From Streptomyces filipinensis (lineage in GTDB: Bacteria; Actinomycetota; Actinomycetes; Streptomycetales; Streptomycetaceae), in the NCBI RefSeq assembly GCF_014649495.1, contig NZ_BMTD01000015.1:1-64000 (forward strand): 64,000 nucleotides of DNA, given 5' to 3'. The stretch's first letter is position 1; each line of letters starts with the position of its first letter. The notes beneath the pieces were generated by a model that was given only the letters and a program-made list of their open reading frames with translations, did not search any database and was not told where the DNA came from. Made by a program: the position numbers and the translations under genes. This document shows positions 34,142 to 42,777 of this stretch, in pieces.

Positions 34142-34738
34142 ATGACCGCGATCGCCGTTCTCGGAAACGGCCGCGTCGGCGGCAACCTGGCCACCGCCCT
34201 CACCCGGGCAGGGCATGAGGTGACCGTCGCGGACCGCACGCCGGGCGCCGCCGCCGACGCCGCCCGCACAGCCCGCATCGTCATCAACGCCACCCCGGGC
34301 GCCGGTTCGCTGGACCGGCTCGCAGCTCTGCGCGAGGAACTGCGCGACAAGATCCTCGTCGACGTCTCCAACGCCACCGTCGACGGACCGGACGGACTGC
34401 CCGCCGACCTGATCTACCCCGGCTCAAGCCTCGCCGAGCAACTCCAGGAAGCACTCCCCGAAACGCACGTCGTCAAGACACTCAACACCATGCTGTTCCC
34501 GGTGATGACCGCACCGGCCACGCTCCCCCAGCCACCGACCGCCTTCCTCTCCGGCGAAGACCCGCAGGCCAAGCAGACCGTCCGTGAACTGCTCACCGAC
34601 CTCGGCTGGCACAAGGAATGGATCACTGATCTCGGCGGGATCCAGACCGCCCGCGCCACGGAGGCCGCGATACTGTTCGTACCGCACGTGATTCGGTCCA
34701 GCGGATTCGCGCCCTTCGCGATCTCGATCGCCCGCTGA
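34142..34738 (+). CDS. NADPH-dependent F420 reductase-like protein
   Basis: A 198-residue Rossmann protein. The dinucleotide-binding start is IAVLGNGRVGGNLATALTRAG and the fold continues with ARIVINATPGAGSLDRL, KILVDVSNATVDG and HVVKTLNTMLFPVM. This is the layout of F420H2:NADP oxidoreductase-like and coenzyme-F420 reductase-related proteins (NADP_bind F420 type, usually about 200 residues). ATG 34142 has GGAAGGA upstream. It follows the IMPase-like gene by 41 bases and is probably cotranscribed. Confidence 0.8.
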   Translation: MTAIAVLGNGRVGGNLATALTRAGHEVTVADRTPGAAADAARTARIVINATPGAGSLDRLAALREELRDKILVDVSNATVDGPDGLPADLIYPGSSLAEQLQEALPETHVVKTLNTMLFPVMTAPATLPQPPTAFLSGEDPQAKQTVRELLTDLGWHKEWITDLGGIQTARATEAAILFVPHVIRSSGFAPFAISIAR

Positions 34739-35141
34739 TCCGCACACAGTGCACCACCCCCTGCGCGCCCATATCCGGAACGGATACGACAGCGCAGTCG
34801 GGACCGACGATTCAGCGCCGGACGGCGCCCCGTGGCCACCCTTCCCGGGGCCGTCGGCCTCGCACCGAGGAATCGGCCCATCTCACGGCAGACGCGCTTG
34901 CGGAGCTGGTCACTGATCTCCTTCGAGCTGCGGTCGGCAGCGGGGCTCGTCTCGTCATAGGCCAGCACACCCCGTCCATACCCACTGAGCCGAGCCGCGC
35001 AAAGTCGATCCGCTCGGGGAGAGGCGGCCGTCGAACAGCCTCGGCTTGACAGAGAGGGTGGTCTGCTTGACGCAGGCTTACCGAAGAAGAGGCAGCGGCG
35101 GTTCAGCGCTTCTCGGAGACCGTCATGGTCCGGCTTGGCGG
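34739..35141. other. No supported gene
   Basis: The minus strand near 34960-34860 reads AYDETSPAADRSSKEISDQL and VCREMGRFLG, which may be a short remnant, but I cannot name it. No other gene or clear terminator is visible between the reductase and the sigma factor end. Confidence 0.35.
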
Positions 35142-36170
35142 CTACGCCTCGGGCATCGCGCCCTCTGCGACGGGCTCTGGCGGCAGGACGTCGTCTTCAC
35201 GCGGCTCGAGAAGTCCTGGTGCCGCGCTCGCACTCAGAAAGGGGGCCGCGGGCGGCTCAGCAGTCACATCCGAACGGTCGAGCCACCCCTTGTCCGAGGA
35301 CCAGCGCAGGGTCGCGGTTGCCGCGTGCTGGTCCTGCTGGGCACGGATCTCAGCGTTGCGGCGCTGCTTCCACTCCCGGTACACGGCGCTGTCCCGTAGC
35401 CACTCGCGGAAGGCGCGTCTCCGAGTGATGTCGTTCGGCCGCCGCAGCCACTTCAGCGACGCTGTCCCGAGCCACAAGAAGACCAGCGCCGCGGCCAGGG
35501 CCCCCAGAATCCACATCAACGCCTGGCGCGGCCCGAACACGGCATTGAATGCACTGTCCAGGCCACCAGCGGCAGGATCAACGGACCGCTGGCCGATCAG
35601 CAGCATGTACACGAAATACCCGGCGCGGCCCGAGAGCACCAGTACCAGGGCACCGAGAGCCGACTTCAGCGTGGCCACCGCTCGGGAGACATGGGTGGCT
35701 ACCGTCCCCGGCGTCTTCCCCATCGCCTGAGCGGTTTCCGCCTGGGTGAGCCCTAACGCCTTGGTGGCCAGCACCGCTGTGCGCTGCTGCTGCGGCAGTG
35801 CACTCAGTGCCGCCTCAAGGTCCAGGCGCAGGACGGTCATGCTGCACGGATCAGCCGCGGCACCCGCAGCCTCCAGCTGCACGTCGGGGTGCCTGGCCCC
35901 ATAGCCGAGACCGCTGCGGTAGCGTCGCGCGGCGTACCGGGCCTCGTTCTTGATGACTGTGAAAACGTACGGGCGCAGCTTCTCGACCGAATGGCCGTGG
36001 GCAAACACGCTTGCGAGGGCGTTCTGTACCACGTCCTCGGCATCCGCCCAGGCCGACGGGACGTCCAAAGCCCGCAGCCGTCTGCTGGCGTACCCGACCA
36101 GCTGCCCGTACCCCTCCGCAACCAAAGCCGACATCGCCTCGGCGTGTGGGGCCCTGTGTTGCTCAGCCAT
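35142..36170 (-). CDS. Sigma-70 family (ECF-like) factor with membrane-spanning C-terminal tail, copy 1
   Basis: A 342-residue protein from ATG 36170. The sigma-2 region reads GYGQLVGYASRRLRALDVPS, DAEDVVQNALASVFAHG, LRPYVFTVIKNEARYAARRY. Sigma-4 reads LSALPQQQRTAVLATKAL, LTQAETAQAMGKTPGTVATH, VSRAVATLKSALG. After sigma-4, which is where ECF factors normally end, there are about 160 more residues with two hydrophobic segments (ALVLVLSGRAGYFVYMLLIG; MWILGALAAALVFLWLG) and a charged tail, so the factor is probably membrane-tethered. Its start overlaps by 8 bases the stop of a 61-residue hydrophobic peptide gene, which predicts translational coupling. A second, damaged copy of the same pair lies at 47155-48033. 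No anti-sigma gene of a known kind is adjacent. Confidence 0.85.
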   Translation of the reverse strand: MAEQHRAPHAEAMSALVAEGYGQLVGYASRRLRALDVPSAWADAEDVVQNALASVFAHGHSVEKLRPYVFTVIKNEARYAARRYRSGLGYGARHPDVQLEAAGAAADPCSMTVLRLDLEAALSALPQQQRTAVLATKALGLTQAETAQAMGKTPGTVATHVSRAVATLKSALGALVLVLSGRAGYFVYMLLIGQRSVDPAAGGLDSAFNAVFGPRQALMWILGALAAALVFLWLGTASLKWLRRPNDITRRRAFREWLRDSAVYREWKQRRNAEIRAQQDQHAATATLRWSSDKGWLDRSDVTAEPPAAPFLSASAAPGLLEPREDDVLPPEPVAEGAMPEA

Positions 36171-36348
36171 GCCGCCCCCGCCTTGCGCCGTCGGCCGCCC
36201 TTCCGCCCGTTTGTCGCCGGGCGCGCGCGAGGTCAGCTTTGCCCGCCGCACGGATGCGGAAGGCGATGCTGTGCAGCACCCTGCTCAGCTCGGGCGCGCA
36301 CCCCACCGCTGGGAACACCGCGACGGTGCCAAGGCTCGTACCTTGCAT
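36163..36348 (-). CDS. Small hydrophobic peptide coupled to sigma factor, copy 1
   Basis: A 61-residue protein from ATG 36348 with GGAGGGG five bases upstream. A hydrophobic N-terminal part (LGTVAVFPAVGCAPELSRVL) is followed by an Arg-rich tail (AAGKADLARARR ... RRGRHG). The paralogue at 47851-48033 shares the cysteine in CAP, the SxAFxxRAAGKAxLxRARR block and the last residues RRGRHG. Its stop TGA (36163-36165) lies inside the sigma start (ATGGCTGA, 8-base overlap), exactly as in copy 2. Conservation in two copies argues that it is a real gene. Function unknown; a membrane anchor, anti-sigma or signal peptide for the linked sigma is a reasonable hypothesis. Confidence 0.68.
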   Translation of the reverse strand: MQGTSLGTVAVFPAVGCAPELSRVLHSIAFRIRAAGKADLARARRQTGGRAADGARRGRHG

Positions 36349-36386
36349 GGAAACCCCTCCAGTCTGCGGCCCTGGGCGCCTCACCG
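36349..36386 (-). promoter_or_regulatory. Conserved leader of the peptide/sigma cassette, copy 1
   Basis: The 38 bases before the peptide start share GGTGAGGCGC, GGCCGCA and ACTGGAG-GG--TCC with the leader of copy 2 at 48034-48071. It contains the ribosome binding site. Outside this stretch I see no similarity. Confidence 0.6.
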
Positions 36387-36456
36387 TGAAGCGGCGGCCG
36401 TACGTCCCTCTGCCAGTTCTTCGGAAGCCGGATTCTTGACACGCAGCCAAGATTTT

Positions 36457-36744
36457 CTAGGAGCCACGGCGCTGCCTCAGCAGATGAACGCTCGTCAGAC
36501 GGTTCCGGACGTGCCGGGTGAGGGTGCGGTGCACGGTGGAGGCGGGCAGGCCCAGGGTCGGTCCGATACGTGCCGGGCCCAGCTTGCGGTCCTGCTGCTG
36601 CCTGCATACATGCGCCTCGGTGGCGGCTGCGGTCCCGAGCGGTGTCTTGCGGGGACGGCTGGAACGGTCGAGGAGTCCGCTGTCGCCCTTGGACCGCCAG
36701 CGCAGGTGATGTCGGCCTTGAGGGGCCAAGCAGTGTCGCTCCAC
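36457..36744 (-). mobile_element. IS481-type transposase N-terminal fragment
   Basis: The minus strand reads RWRSKGDSGLLDRSSRPRKT, then RKLGPARIGPTLGLPASTVH and RTLTRHVRNRL. The G-L-x-D-R-S-S-R-P ... G-P-x-R-I-x-x-x-L-G-L-P-x-S-T-V-H-R-x-L-x-R-H sequence is the leading helix-turn-helix of IS481-family transposases. The DDE catalytic domain is absent, so only the 5' part survives. It ends in a stop at about 36457. Confidence 0.7.
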
Positions 36745-36781
36745 TCTGTGGGGTCGGATGCCGTTCGCGGGTCTTGTCGCC

Positions 36782-37228
36782 TCATCCCGGCTGGCCGTGG
36801 GAGCCCTCCTCGAGGGTTGCGCGAAGGATGGCCAGGGTTGAGGCGATGCGGGCCAGGTCGTCGGGGGGAACCGCCGCAGTCAGTGAGATGAGCTCGCTTT
36901 CGACAATGGGGCGGGAAGCGGACAACTGCTTCTCCCCAGCGGATGTGAGGCGGAGGACGGACGAGCGGCGGTCGTGGGGGTGCGCGACCCGCAGGCACCA
37001 GCCGGCGGTCACCAGCCGGTCGACCGCCTTGCTGACGGCCCCCACTGTGATCGCCAGTTCGCCGACGATGTCGAGCACGCGGCACCCGGGCACGCGGTCG
37101 ATGATCTCCAAAAGCTCGAACTGTCCCAGCCCCAGCCCTTGTTCGGCGCGCAACCGGGCGCTGACCGCGTTGTAGAGCCGGGTCTCGACGCGGACCAGAT
37201 CGATGAAGATCGGGGTGATGTGGCTCAC
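36782..37228 (-). CDS. MarR-family transcriptional regulator
   Basis: A 148-residue winged-helix repressor. The DNA-binding region reads DIVGELAITVGAVSKAVDRL, and the wing is RVAHPHDRRSSVLRLTSAG. GTG 37228 is chosen because GGAG sits five bases upstream and an overlapping ATG at 37230 is out of frame. It is divergent from the esterase at 37335. Two copies of ATTCC-CA-GGAAT lie in the gap, 47 bp apart, so it probably represses both itself and the esterase. Confidence 0.88.
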   Translation of the reverse strand: MSHITPIFIDLVRVETRLYNAVSARLRAEQGLGLGQFELLEIIDRVPGCRVLDIVGELAITVGAVSKAVDRLVTAGWCLRVAHPHDRRSSVLRLTSAGEKQLSASRPIVESELISLTAAVPPDDLARIASTLAILRATLEEGSHGQPG

Positions 37229-37242
37229 ATTAGCTCCAGTGC

Positions 37243-37303
37243 ATTCCCAGGAATCATCTTCCTCGGAATCCGGTTAGTCAGGCAGGTGGATTCCCAGGAA
37301 TCC
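37243..37303. promoter_or_regulatory. Paired MarR operators
   Basis: ATTCCCAGGAAT occurs at 37243-37254 and again at 37290-37301. The second copy is extended to GGATTCC-CA-GGAATCC (37288-37303). The centres are 47 bp apart, one near each gene of the divergent pair. Confidence 0.72.
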
Positions 37304-37334
37304 ATCCTCGCACCCCGACCCATGGAGGCCCCGC

Positions 37335-38264
37335 ATGTCCCGACAGCAGCGCGACGCCCTGGACGCCGTACTCCGTTCCGCGCCTCGTAGCGAGAGGCGG
37401 CCCACTCCCGAGGAGCAGCGCAGCGGTTTCGCCGCGGCTGTCACTCGCCCCGCGCCGGAGGGCGTGGTCACCTGCAGGACCGTCCTGGGCGGGCGGCCGG
37501 CCCTGGAGCTGGAGCCGGCCGAAGCCTCCGGCCGCGGCCGACTGCTCTACCTGCACGGCGGCGGCTACGTCATCGGCTCACCGGACACCCACGCCGGGCT
37601 GGTCGGTGAACTGGCCCGCCGCACCAGGCTGCGAGCGACGTCGGTGGATTACCGGCTGGCGCCCGAGCACCCTTTCCCCGCGGCTGTCGACGACGGGCTC
37701 GCGGCCTACCGCGAGCTGCTGGCGTCGGGCACCGACCCCCGGGCCCTGGTCATGGCGGGTGACTCCGCCGGTGGCGGATTGAGCATCGCCACGCTCCTCG
37801 CCGCCCGGGAGGCCGGGCTGCCGCAACCAGCCGCCGTGGTCGTCTTCTCCCCCTGGGCCGACCTCACCCTCGCTGGAGGAAGCATCCGTTCCAAGGAGAG
37901 CGCCGACCCCATTTTCACAGAGGCCGACGTGCGCGCCTACGCCGAGCTCTACGTCGGCGCAGGCGACAGAGCGCATCCCCTGGCCAGTCCGGTGTTCGCC
38001 GACCTCACGGGGCTGCCCCCACTCCTCGTGCAGGTCGGGGCGAACGAGGTGCTCCTCGACGACGCGGTCCGGCTGGCCGGCCGCGCGGGCGCCGACGGCG
38101 TCGAGGTCACGCTCGAAGTCGGCCCCGACCTCCCCCATGTCTTCCAGCACCACTACGGCCGCCTCGACGAGGCGGACGCGGCACTCGAGCGCGCCGCCCG
38201 CTTCCTCACCACCCGCCTGAGCTCCGGGCGCCCAGGCGCCGACCATCTCAAACCGGTCCACTGA
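37335..38264 (+). CDS. HSL-type alpha/beta-hydrolase (esterase)
   Basis: A 309-residue carboxylesterase of the hormone-sensitive-lipase group. The oxyanion-hole motif is HGGG at residues 74-77 (LLYLHGGGYVIGS) and the nucleophile is Ser144 in AGDSAGGGL. YRLAPEHPFPAAVDD lies between them, the Asp is probably in ANEVLLDDA and the His in DLPHVFQ. ATG 37335 has GGAGG eight bases upstream. It is divergent from a MarR gene with two operators in between, so expression is probably induced by an ester or phenolic compound. Confidence 0.9.
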   Translation: MSRQQRDALDAVLRSAPRSERRPTPEEQRSGFAAAVTRPAPEGVVTCRTVLGGRPALELEPAEASGRGRLLYLHGGGYVIGSPDTHAGLVGELARRTRLRATSVDYRLAPEHPFPAAVDDGLAAYRELLASGTDPRALVMAGDSAGGGLSIATLLAAREAGLPQPAAVVVFSPWADLTLAGGSIRSKESADPIFTEADVRAYAELYVGAGDRAHPLASPVFADLTGLPPLLVQVGANEVLLDDAVRLAGRAGADGVEVTLEVGPDLPHVFQHHYGRLDEADAALERAARFLTTRLSSGRPGADHLKPVH

Positions 38265-38310
38265 CAGTGGAGTGATGCGCCGCAGTCGATCCCGGGCCTG
38301 AACCGTAGCC

Positions 38311-38688
38311 ATGTCCCACGCCCAGCGGCCGGGCGCCGTGGGACCCGCCCTGACCATCTGTGCGGTGATAGCGCGTACAGTTCCCGTCGGAACCGCTTCT
38401 ACCTGCGACGACGCAAGTCCAAACGGTGGCACGGCTGACGTCGCGGCCGTGGATACAAGGGAACTGGACCGCCGAGCCCTCGCCACCTTGGGAGCGGTGA
38501 TCGCTCAGGTTGGGATGCGACAGCCGGCGGTCGACCACAGCGCCGAGACCGCCCGGCGGCTTGAAGATGCGGCCCACACACTGTGCCTGCTTTCGCTTTC
38601 CGGCACGCGCCGGCTGGATACGGCGCTGTACGTCGCCCGTCAGCAGATGGCCGAGGCGATGAGACGCAGGCAGCCCAACCAGCACTGA
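38311..38688 (+). CDS. Small hypothetical protein (DUF5133-like C-terminal part)
   Basis: The frame runs from ATG 38311, but only the part from about 38449 (VDTRELDRRALATLGAVIAQ, then ARRLEDAAHTLCLLSLSGT, RRLDTALYVARQQMAEAMRR) reads like a conserved protein; a GTG at 38449 is a second possible start. The L-x-D-x-x-x-T-L-C-x-x-x-G-T-R-x-x-x-x-A-L pattern recalls the small DUF5133 proteins of Streptomyces, but I am not sure. Neither start has a clear ribosome binding site. Confidence 0.4.
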   Translation: MSHAQRPGAVGPALTICAVIARTVPVGTASTCDDASPNGGTADVAAVDTRELDRRALATLGAVIAQVGMRQPAVDHSAETARRLEDAAHTLCLLSLSGTRRLDTALYVARQQMAEAMRRRQPNQH

Positions 38689-38998
38689 AACGCTCAGCTG
38701 TAAATGTCCAGGTCAGATAGGACACGCTGGCTGCGGTCCGAAGGCGATCAACGCGGTCCCAGTCCTCGCCACCACGGATCTGGGACCGCCATCATGCGCG
38801 CCGAGAACAACGTACTGCGAACAGCCCGTTCCGAGACCGATGAGTGATCAATCAACAAAACCGGGTTCGCGGACTGATGCTCGCACCGGTCCGCGGTCAG
38901 TCCAACGGACGTCACCGCACAGTCAACCGCGAGGGCGGAACGCGGTCGGGCCATCCATGGGCCGCCTGGCTGTGCCTGCGTGCGGGCCGGGTGCCTGG
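38689..38998. other. Intergenic, with one inverted repeat
   Basis: GCGGTCCCAG (38753-38762) pairs with CTGGGACCGC (38780-38789) across a 17-base gap. This may be a terminator, but the long loop makes it weak. I see no gene here. Confidence 0.4.
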
Positions 38999-39346
38999 TC
39001 AGGGCTTCAGCGCGGCACGGATGAGAGCGCGCAGTTCATGGTCGGTGACGTCCGCCATGTCCGTGGACCGCAGCCGAATGGTGGCCTTTCCGCTGATGAG
39101 CGCGGGATGGCGGGAGCTGAAGCCACCATCACGGTCCGTTCCCCACCCGTAGATCGAGACGCCGTGCTGCCAGACACCGATGTGCAGCCTGCGCCTTTCG
39201 GCCCGGTAGGTGGGCATTCCGTAGGACAGGGCCACGCTCGCCTGTGGGAATTCCTCCAGGATCAGCCCGCTCACCAGGTCGAAGAGCGAACGGTGACGTG
39301 GCGCGATGGAGTCGACGTACTCCTGCACAGAGTCCATGCGACCCAT
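38999..39346 (-). CDS. DUF1801 (YdhG-like) protein
   Basis: A 115-residue protein from ATG 39346, with GGGA seven bases upstream; an ATG at 39337 is a second choice. It reads VQEYVDSIAPRHRSLFDLVS, LEEFPQASVALSYGMPTY, HIGVWQHGVSIYGWG and SGKATIRLRSTDMADVTDHE. The S-Y-G-M-P-x-Y with the later K-x-T-I/L-R-L segment is the DUF1801 signature. The fold is known from structural studies to be an alpha/beta barrel-like unit, but the biochemical role is not established. Confidence 0.78.
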   Translation of the reverse strand: MGRMDSVQEYVDSIAPRHRSLFDLVSGLILEEFPQASVALSYGMPTYRAERRRLHIGVWQHGVSIYGWGTDRDGGFSSRHPALISGKATIRLRSTDMADVTDHELRALIRAALKP

Positions 39347-39510
39347 TGTGGTGTCCCGCGACACCGGTGCTGCGGGCTCGACCCCTCGCGCCCGGCCGCC
39401 GCGGCCTCATGACAGGGCAGGGCCGGGCGGCACCAGCGGACTGCTCCCGACCGTCGGGCGGCTGACCAGGAGAGATGGAGAACTGGGACGGGAGTATCTA
39501 GGGTCAGCAC

Positions 39511-40164
39511 GTGGCTTTCATCATGGTGTGTGAAGATGACGCGGCGGTCCGCGGCGTCCTCAAGCGCGCCCTGGAGCACGACGGTCACACCGTCTCCGTC
39601 GCCGCCACGGCCGACAGCCTGCTGCGGCAGCTCGCACCGGCACCCCATCTGGTCGTCCTGGATCTCGGGCTCCCGGACGCCGACGGCCGTGACGTCTGCC
39701 TGGCCCTGCGGGCTCGCGGCGTCGACGTGCCGGTGTTGATGCTCACCGCCTTGGACGGCCTGCATCACAAGGTGGGCGGCTTCGAGGCCGGCGCCGACGA
39801 CTACATGACCAAACCCTTCGACGTCCCGGAACTGCTGGTCCGCGTCCGGGCGCTGCTGCGCCGCGCCACCGTGGCGCCCGCACCGGGCGAGGTCGTCCTC
39901 GATCCGGCGAAGCACGTGGTGACCTACGATTCGGTGAGCATGAGCCTGACCCCGACCGAGTTCCGGCTGCTGGGCCGCCTGATCGCTTCGCAGGGCGACG
40001 CGGTACGCCGCCACGCCCTCATCGCTGCCGGCTGGCCGCACGGGGCGCAGGTCAGCGACAACACCCTCGACTCCTATGTGCGCCGGCTGCGGGCCAAGCT
40101 CGGTCCGCTGGGTGTGGCCGAGCGTCTGGCGACCGTCCGCGGCGTGGGCTACCGATGGCAGTGA
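39511..40164 (+). CDS. OmpR-family response regulator
   Basis: A 217-residue regulator from GTG 39511. The receiver domain has the acidic pair ED at 8-9, the phospho-acceptor Asp51 in VVLDLGLPDADG, a Thr switch in LMLTALDG and Lys in MTKPFDVPELL. The C-terminal winged helix reads LTPTEFRLLGRLIASQGD, SDNTLDSYVRRLRAKLG and ATVRGVGYRW. It overlaps the histidine kinase start by 10 bases, so the two form a coupled pair. The DUF347 gene after the kinase is a likely target or partner. Confidence 0.93.
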   Translation: MAFIMVCEDDAAVRGVLKRALEHDGHTVSVAATADSLLRQLAPAPHLVVLDLGLPDADGRDVCLALRARGVDVPVLMLTALDGLHHKVGGFEAGADDYMTKPFDVPELLVRVRALLRRATVAPAPGEVVLDPAKHVVTYDSVSMSLTPTEFRLLGRLIASQGDAVRRHALIAAGWPHGAQVSDNTLDSYVRRLRAKLGPLGVAERLATVRGVGYRWQ

Positions 40165-41423
40165 CGGGATTCCGTAAGCGGGTCGTCGCACTCACCATGC
40201 TGATCGCCACCGCCGTGGTCGCGATCCTGGTCGTGGTCTCACACGTGCTGCTGAGCCGGGTGACGGACGCCGACGCGCACGATCTGGCACATACTCGCGC
40301 CGAGGCGGTCGCGGCGAACGTCACCGCCAAAGACGGCCGTGTCGTACTGACGGAGAACGGCAGCGAGGCACTGGACGAGGTCGCCTGGGTGTATACCGAC
40401 GGCCGCCTGCTCGACGGGAACGTGCCGCCGAGCATGGTCGACCGCGTCGAGGCGCTGGCGGACTCGGGGCGATCGCAGACCGCGTCGGTCGGCGATTACC
40501 TCCTGTACGCGCGGAAGGTCCCGATCGACGGCCACCACGTCATGGTGATCGTCCGGGTGGACCTTACGCCCTACGAGACATCCGAACAGCGCAGCCTGAC
40601 CTTGTCGCTGATTCTGGGCGGCCTCACGATCCTCCTCGCCGGCGGTGTCGCACACCTCGTGGTTCGCCGCGCGCTGCGGGTCGTGCACGAGATGGCCGCC
40701 CTCGCCGACGAATGGGGCCATCATGAACCCGGGCGCCGCTTCAACCTCGGAGTCCCCCGCGACGAGTTCGGGGAACTGGGGCGGACCCTGGACCATCTCC
40801 TGGAGCGCGTCGACAACGCGCTGGCGGACGAGCGCCGGCTCACCGATGAGATCGCCCACGAGCTGCGGACACCGCTCACGGTCCTGCGGGCCGAGGCGCA
40901 GCTGGCGCAGCTGTCCGGCGAGCCGGTGCCGCCGGAGGCGGTGCTGAGCGAGGTCGACCGCCTCGATGCGGCGATCACGACGATTCTGCGCGCCGCGCGC
41001 GCACGGACGGACAAGGGGACGCGGTGCGATCTGCGCTCCGCCGCGCGGCAGGCGATCGCCGGCCGCGCGGTCGAGGTCGCCTTTCCCTCGAAGGTCGAGG
41101 TCGCCGTGGCGCCCGACGTCGCCGTGTCGCTGCTGTCGCCCCTCCTGGAGAACGGCCTGCGGCATGCGCGGTCGCGGGTGTGGATCACCGCGCGCACCCA
41201 GGGTGAGGCCATCGTGGTCGATGTCCTGGACGACGGCCCCGGATTCGATTCCGCGGAGGTCGACCGGGTCTTTGAAGCGGGTGTCACCAGCGGCGACGGG
41301 TACGGACTGGGGCTCCCGGTGGTCCGGCGCATCGCCGCCTCGGCCGGTGCGGAGGTCCGCGCGATCGCGGACGGCCGCGGTCATGTCGAGGTGACGCTCC
41401 CGGCCGCCCGGGCAACCACGTAG
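40155..41423 (+). CDS. Sensor histidine kinase
   Basis: A 422-residue membrane kinase. Two membrane helices (about residues 8-32 and 150-168) bracket a periplasmic domain of about 115 residues. HAMP follows, then the H-box DEIAHELRTPLTVL with His235, an N-box LLENGLRHA, DDGPGFD (G1) and GDGYGLGLPVVRRIA (G2). ATG 40155 is inside the end of the response-regulator gene. It phosphorylates the partner regulator upstream. The extracellular signal is unknown. Confidence 0.93.
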   Translation: MAVTGFRKRVVALTMLIATAVVAILVVVSHVLLSRVTDADAHDLAHTRAEAVAANVTAKDGRVVLTENGSEALDEVAWVYTDGRLLDGNVPPSMVDRVEALADSGRSQTASVGDYLLYARKVPIDGHHVMVIVRVDLTPYETSEQRSLTLSLILGGLTILLAGGVAHLVVRRALRVVHEMAALADEWGHHEPGRRFNLGVPRDEFGELGRTLDHLLERVDNALADERRLTDEIAHELRTPLTVLRAEAQLAQLSGEPVPPEAVLSEVDRLDAAITTILRAARARTDKGTRCDLRSAARQAIAGRAVEVAFPSKVEVAVAPDVAVSLLSPLLENGLRHARSRVWITARTQGEAIVVDVLDDGPGFDSAEVDRVFEAGVTSGDGYGLGLPVVRRIAASAGAEVRAIADGRGHVEVTLPAARATT

Positions 41424-41461
41424 TCAGGTTACGTGCAGATTCCCCGCGTAAACCTCCCTGC

Positions 41462-42733
41462 ATGACAACGACAACGGAAGCACGCACGCGCAGCGGGCGG
41501 TTCATGCTCAACAAGGTCCCCGAGGTCACCATCTGGTTCTGGGTGATCAAGGTCTTGTGCACGACCGTCGGTGAGAGCTTCGCCGACTGGATCAACATGA
41601 AGCTGGGCGTCGGCCTGGTGAACACGGCCTTGATCTTCACCGCCGTGTTCGTGGTGGTCCTGGCCGTCCAGCTGCGGCTGAAGCGGTACGTTCCGTTCCC
41701 CTACTGGCTGACCGTCGTCGTTGTCAGCGTCACGGGCACCTTGTACACCGACATCCTGACCGACCAGCTGAACGTGCCGCTGTGGATCAGTTCCGCGGTC
41801 TTCTCGGTGCTGCTCGCGGTGGTCTTCGGCGTGTGGTGGCTGCGCGAGCGCACGCTGTCGATCCACTCGGTCACGACGCTTCCGCGTGAGTCGTTCTACT
41901 GGCTCGCCGTTCTCGTCACCTTCGCGCTCGGCACCGCGACCGGTGACTGGACCCTGGAGCTGACCGGCTGGAGCCCGGGCGCCTCGGTGCTGCTGCCGCT
42001 CGGCCTCATCGCGGCGATCACGCTGTTGTGGAAGTTCGGCGCGAACCCGGTGCTGTCCTTCTGGCTCGCCTACATCCTGACCCGCCCGCTGGGCGCCAAC
42101 ATCGGCGACTGGCTCGCCTCCCCGAAGGTCGCTCAGCCGGGCGAGCCGACCGGTCTCGACCTGGGCACCTTCACCACCAGCCTGATCTTCCTCGGCCTGA
42201 TCCTGGCGACCGTGGTCTACCTGACGGTGACGCGCTCCGATGTGACCGAGACCTACGAGGCCGCCCACGCCGCACACACCACCGGCGACCCCCGCAAGGA
42301 GCGCGTCGCGCTGGCCGGCTTCGGCCTGCTCGCCGTCGCCACCACGGGCCTGCTGGTCTGGGCCCACGGCCAGCCGCACGTCGGCCCGGCGCCGGAGGAG
42401 GACAACACCTCCGCCGTGCAGATGGCTCCCGGCCAGGCGGTGAAGAAGTTCCCGCCCGCCAAGGTCGCCGCGCTGAAGAACCTCGCCTCCACCTCGCTCA
42501 AGGACGCACGCTCGGGGAACGCGAAGGGCGCGCACGCGGCCGCCCAGTCGCTGCGTGACCTGTGGGACGCCGACCAGGCCTCGCTGCAGCCGCTGGACCA
42601 GACCGGCTGGACCTCCATCGACGCCCAGATGGACAAGATGCTCAAGACGTTCGGCATCGATCACTCGAACCCGCCGATGTCGCCTGCGCAGCAGGAGAAG
42701 GAACTGAACGCCCTCCTGACGGACATGGGCTGA
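41462..42733 (+). CDS. DUF347 (COG4705) membrane protein
   Basis: A 423-residue membrane protein with about eight hydrophobic segments. It shows the repeated DUF347 element: KVPEVTIWFWVIKVLCTTVG-ESFADW first, then LPRESFYWLAVLVTFALGTA-TGDW, and NPVLSFWLAYILTRPLG-ANIGDW. A soluble C-terminal part of about 120 residues (from about residue 300) is rich in Lys/Ala and helical. ATG 41462 lies 38 bases after the kinase stop; no clear ribosome binding site is seen. The family has no established biochemical role, but linkage to the two-component system suggests the kinase regulates it. A strong hairpin follows 45 bases after the stop. Confidence 0.8.
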   Translation: MTTTTEARTRSGRFMLNKVPEVTIWFWVIKVLCTTVGESFADWINMKLGVGLVNTALIFTAVFVVVLAVQLRLKRYVPFPYWLTVVVVSVTGTLYTDILTDQLNVPLWISSAVFSVLLAVVFGVWWLRERTLSIHSVTTLPRESFYWLAVLVTFALGTATGDWTLELTGWSPGASVLLPLGLIAAITLLWKFGANPVLSFWLAYILTRPLGANIGDWLASPKVAQPGEPTGLDLGTFTTSLIFLGLILATVVYLTVTRSDVTETYEAAHAAHTTGDPRKERVALAGFGLLAVATTGLLVWAHGQPHVGPAPEEDNTSAVQMAPGQAVKKFPPAKVAALKNLASTSLKDARSGNAKGAHAAAQSLRDLWDADQASLQPLDQTGWTSIDAQMDKMLKTFGIDHSNPPMSPAQQEKELNALLTDMG

Positions 42734-42777
42734 CAGACCGCACAGCGCCCGGCCGGCCCACCCGGCCGACGGCCTCA

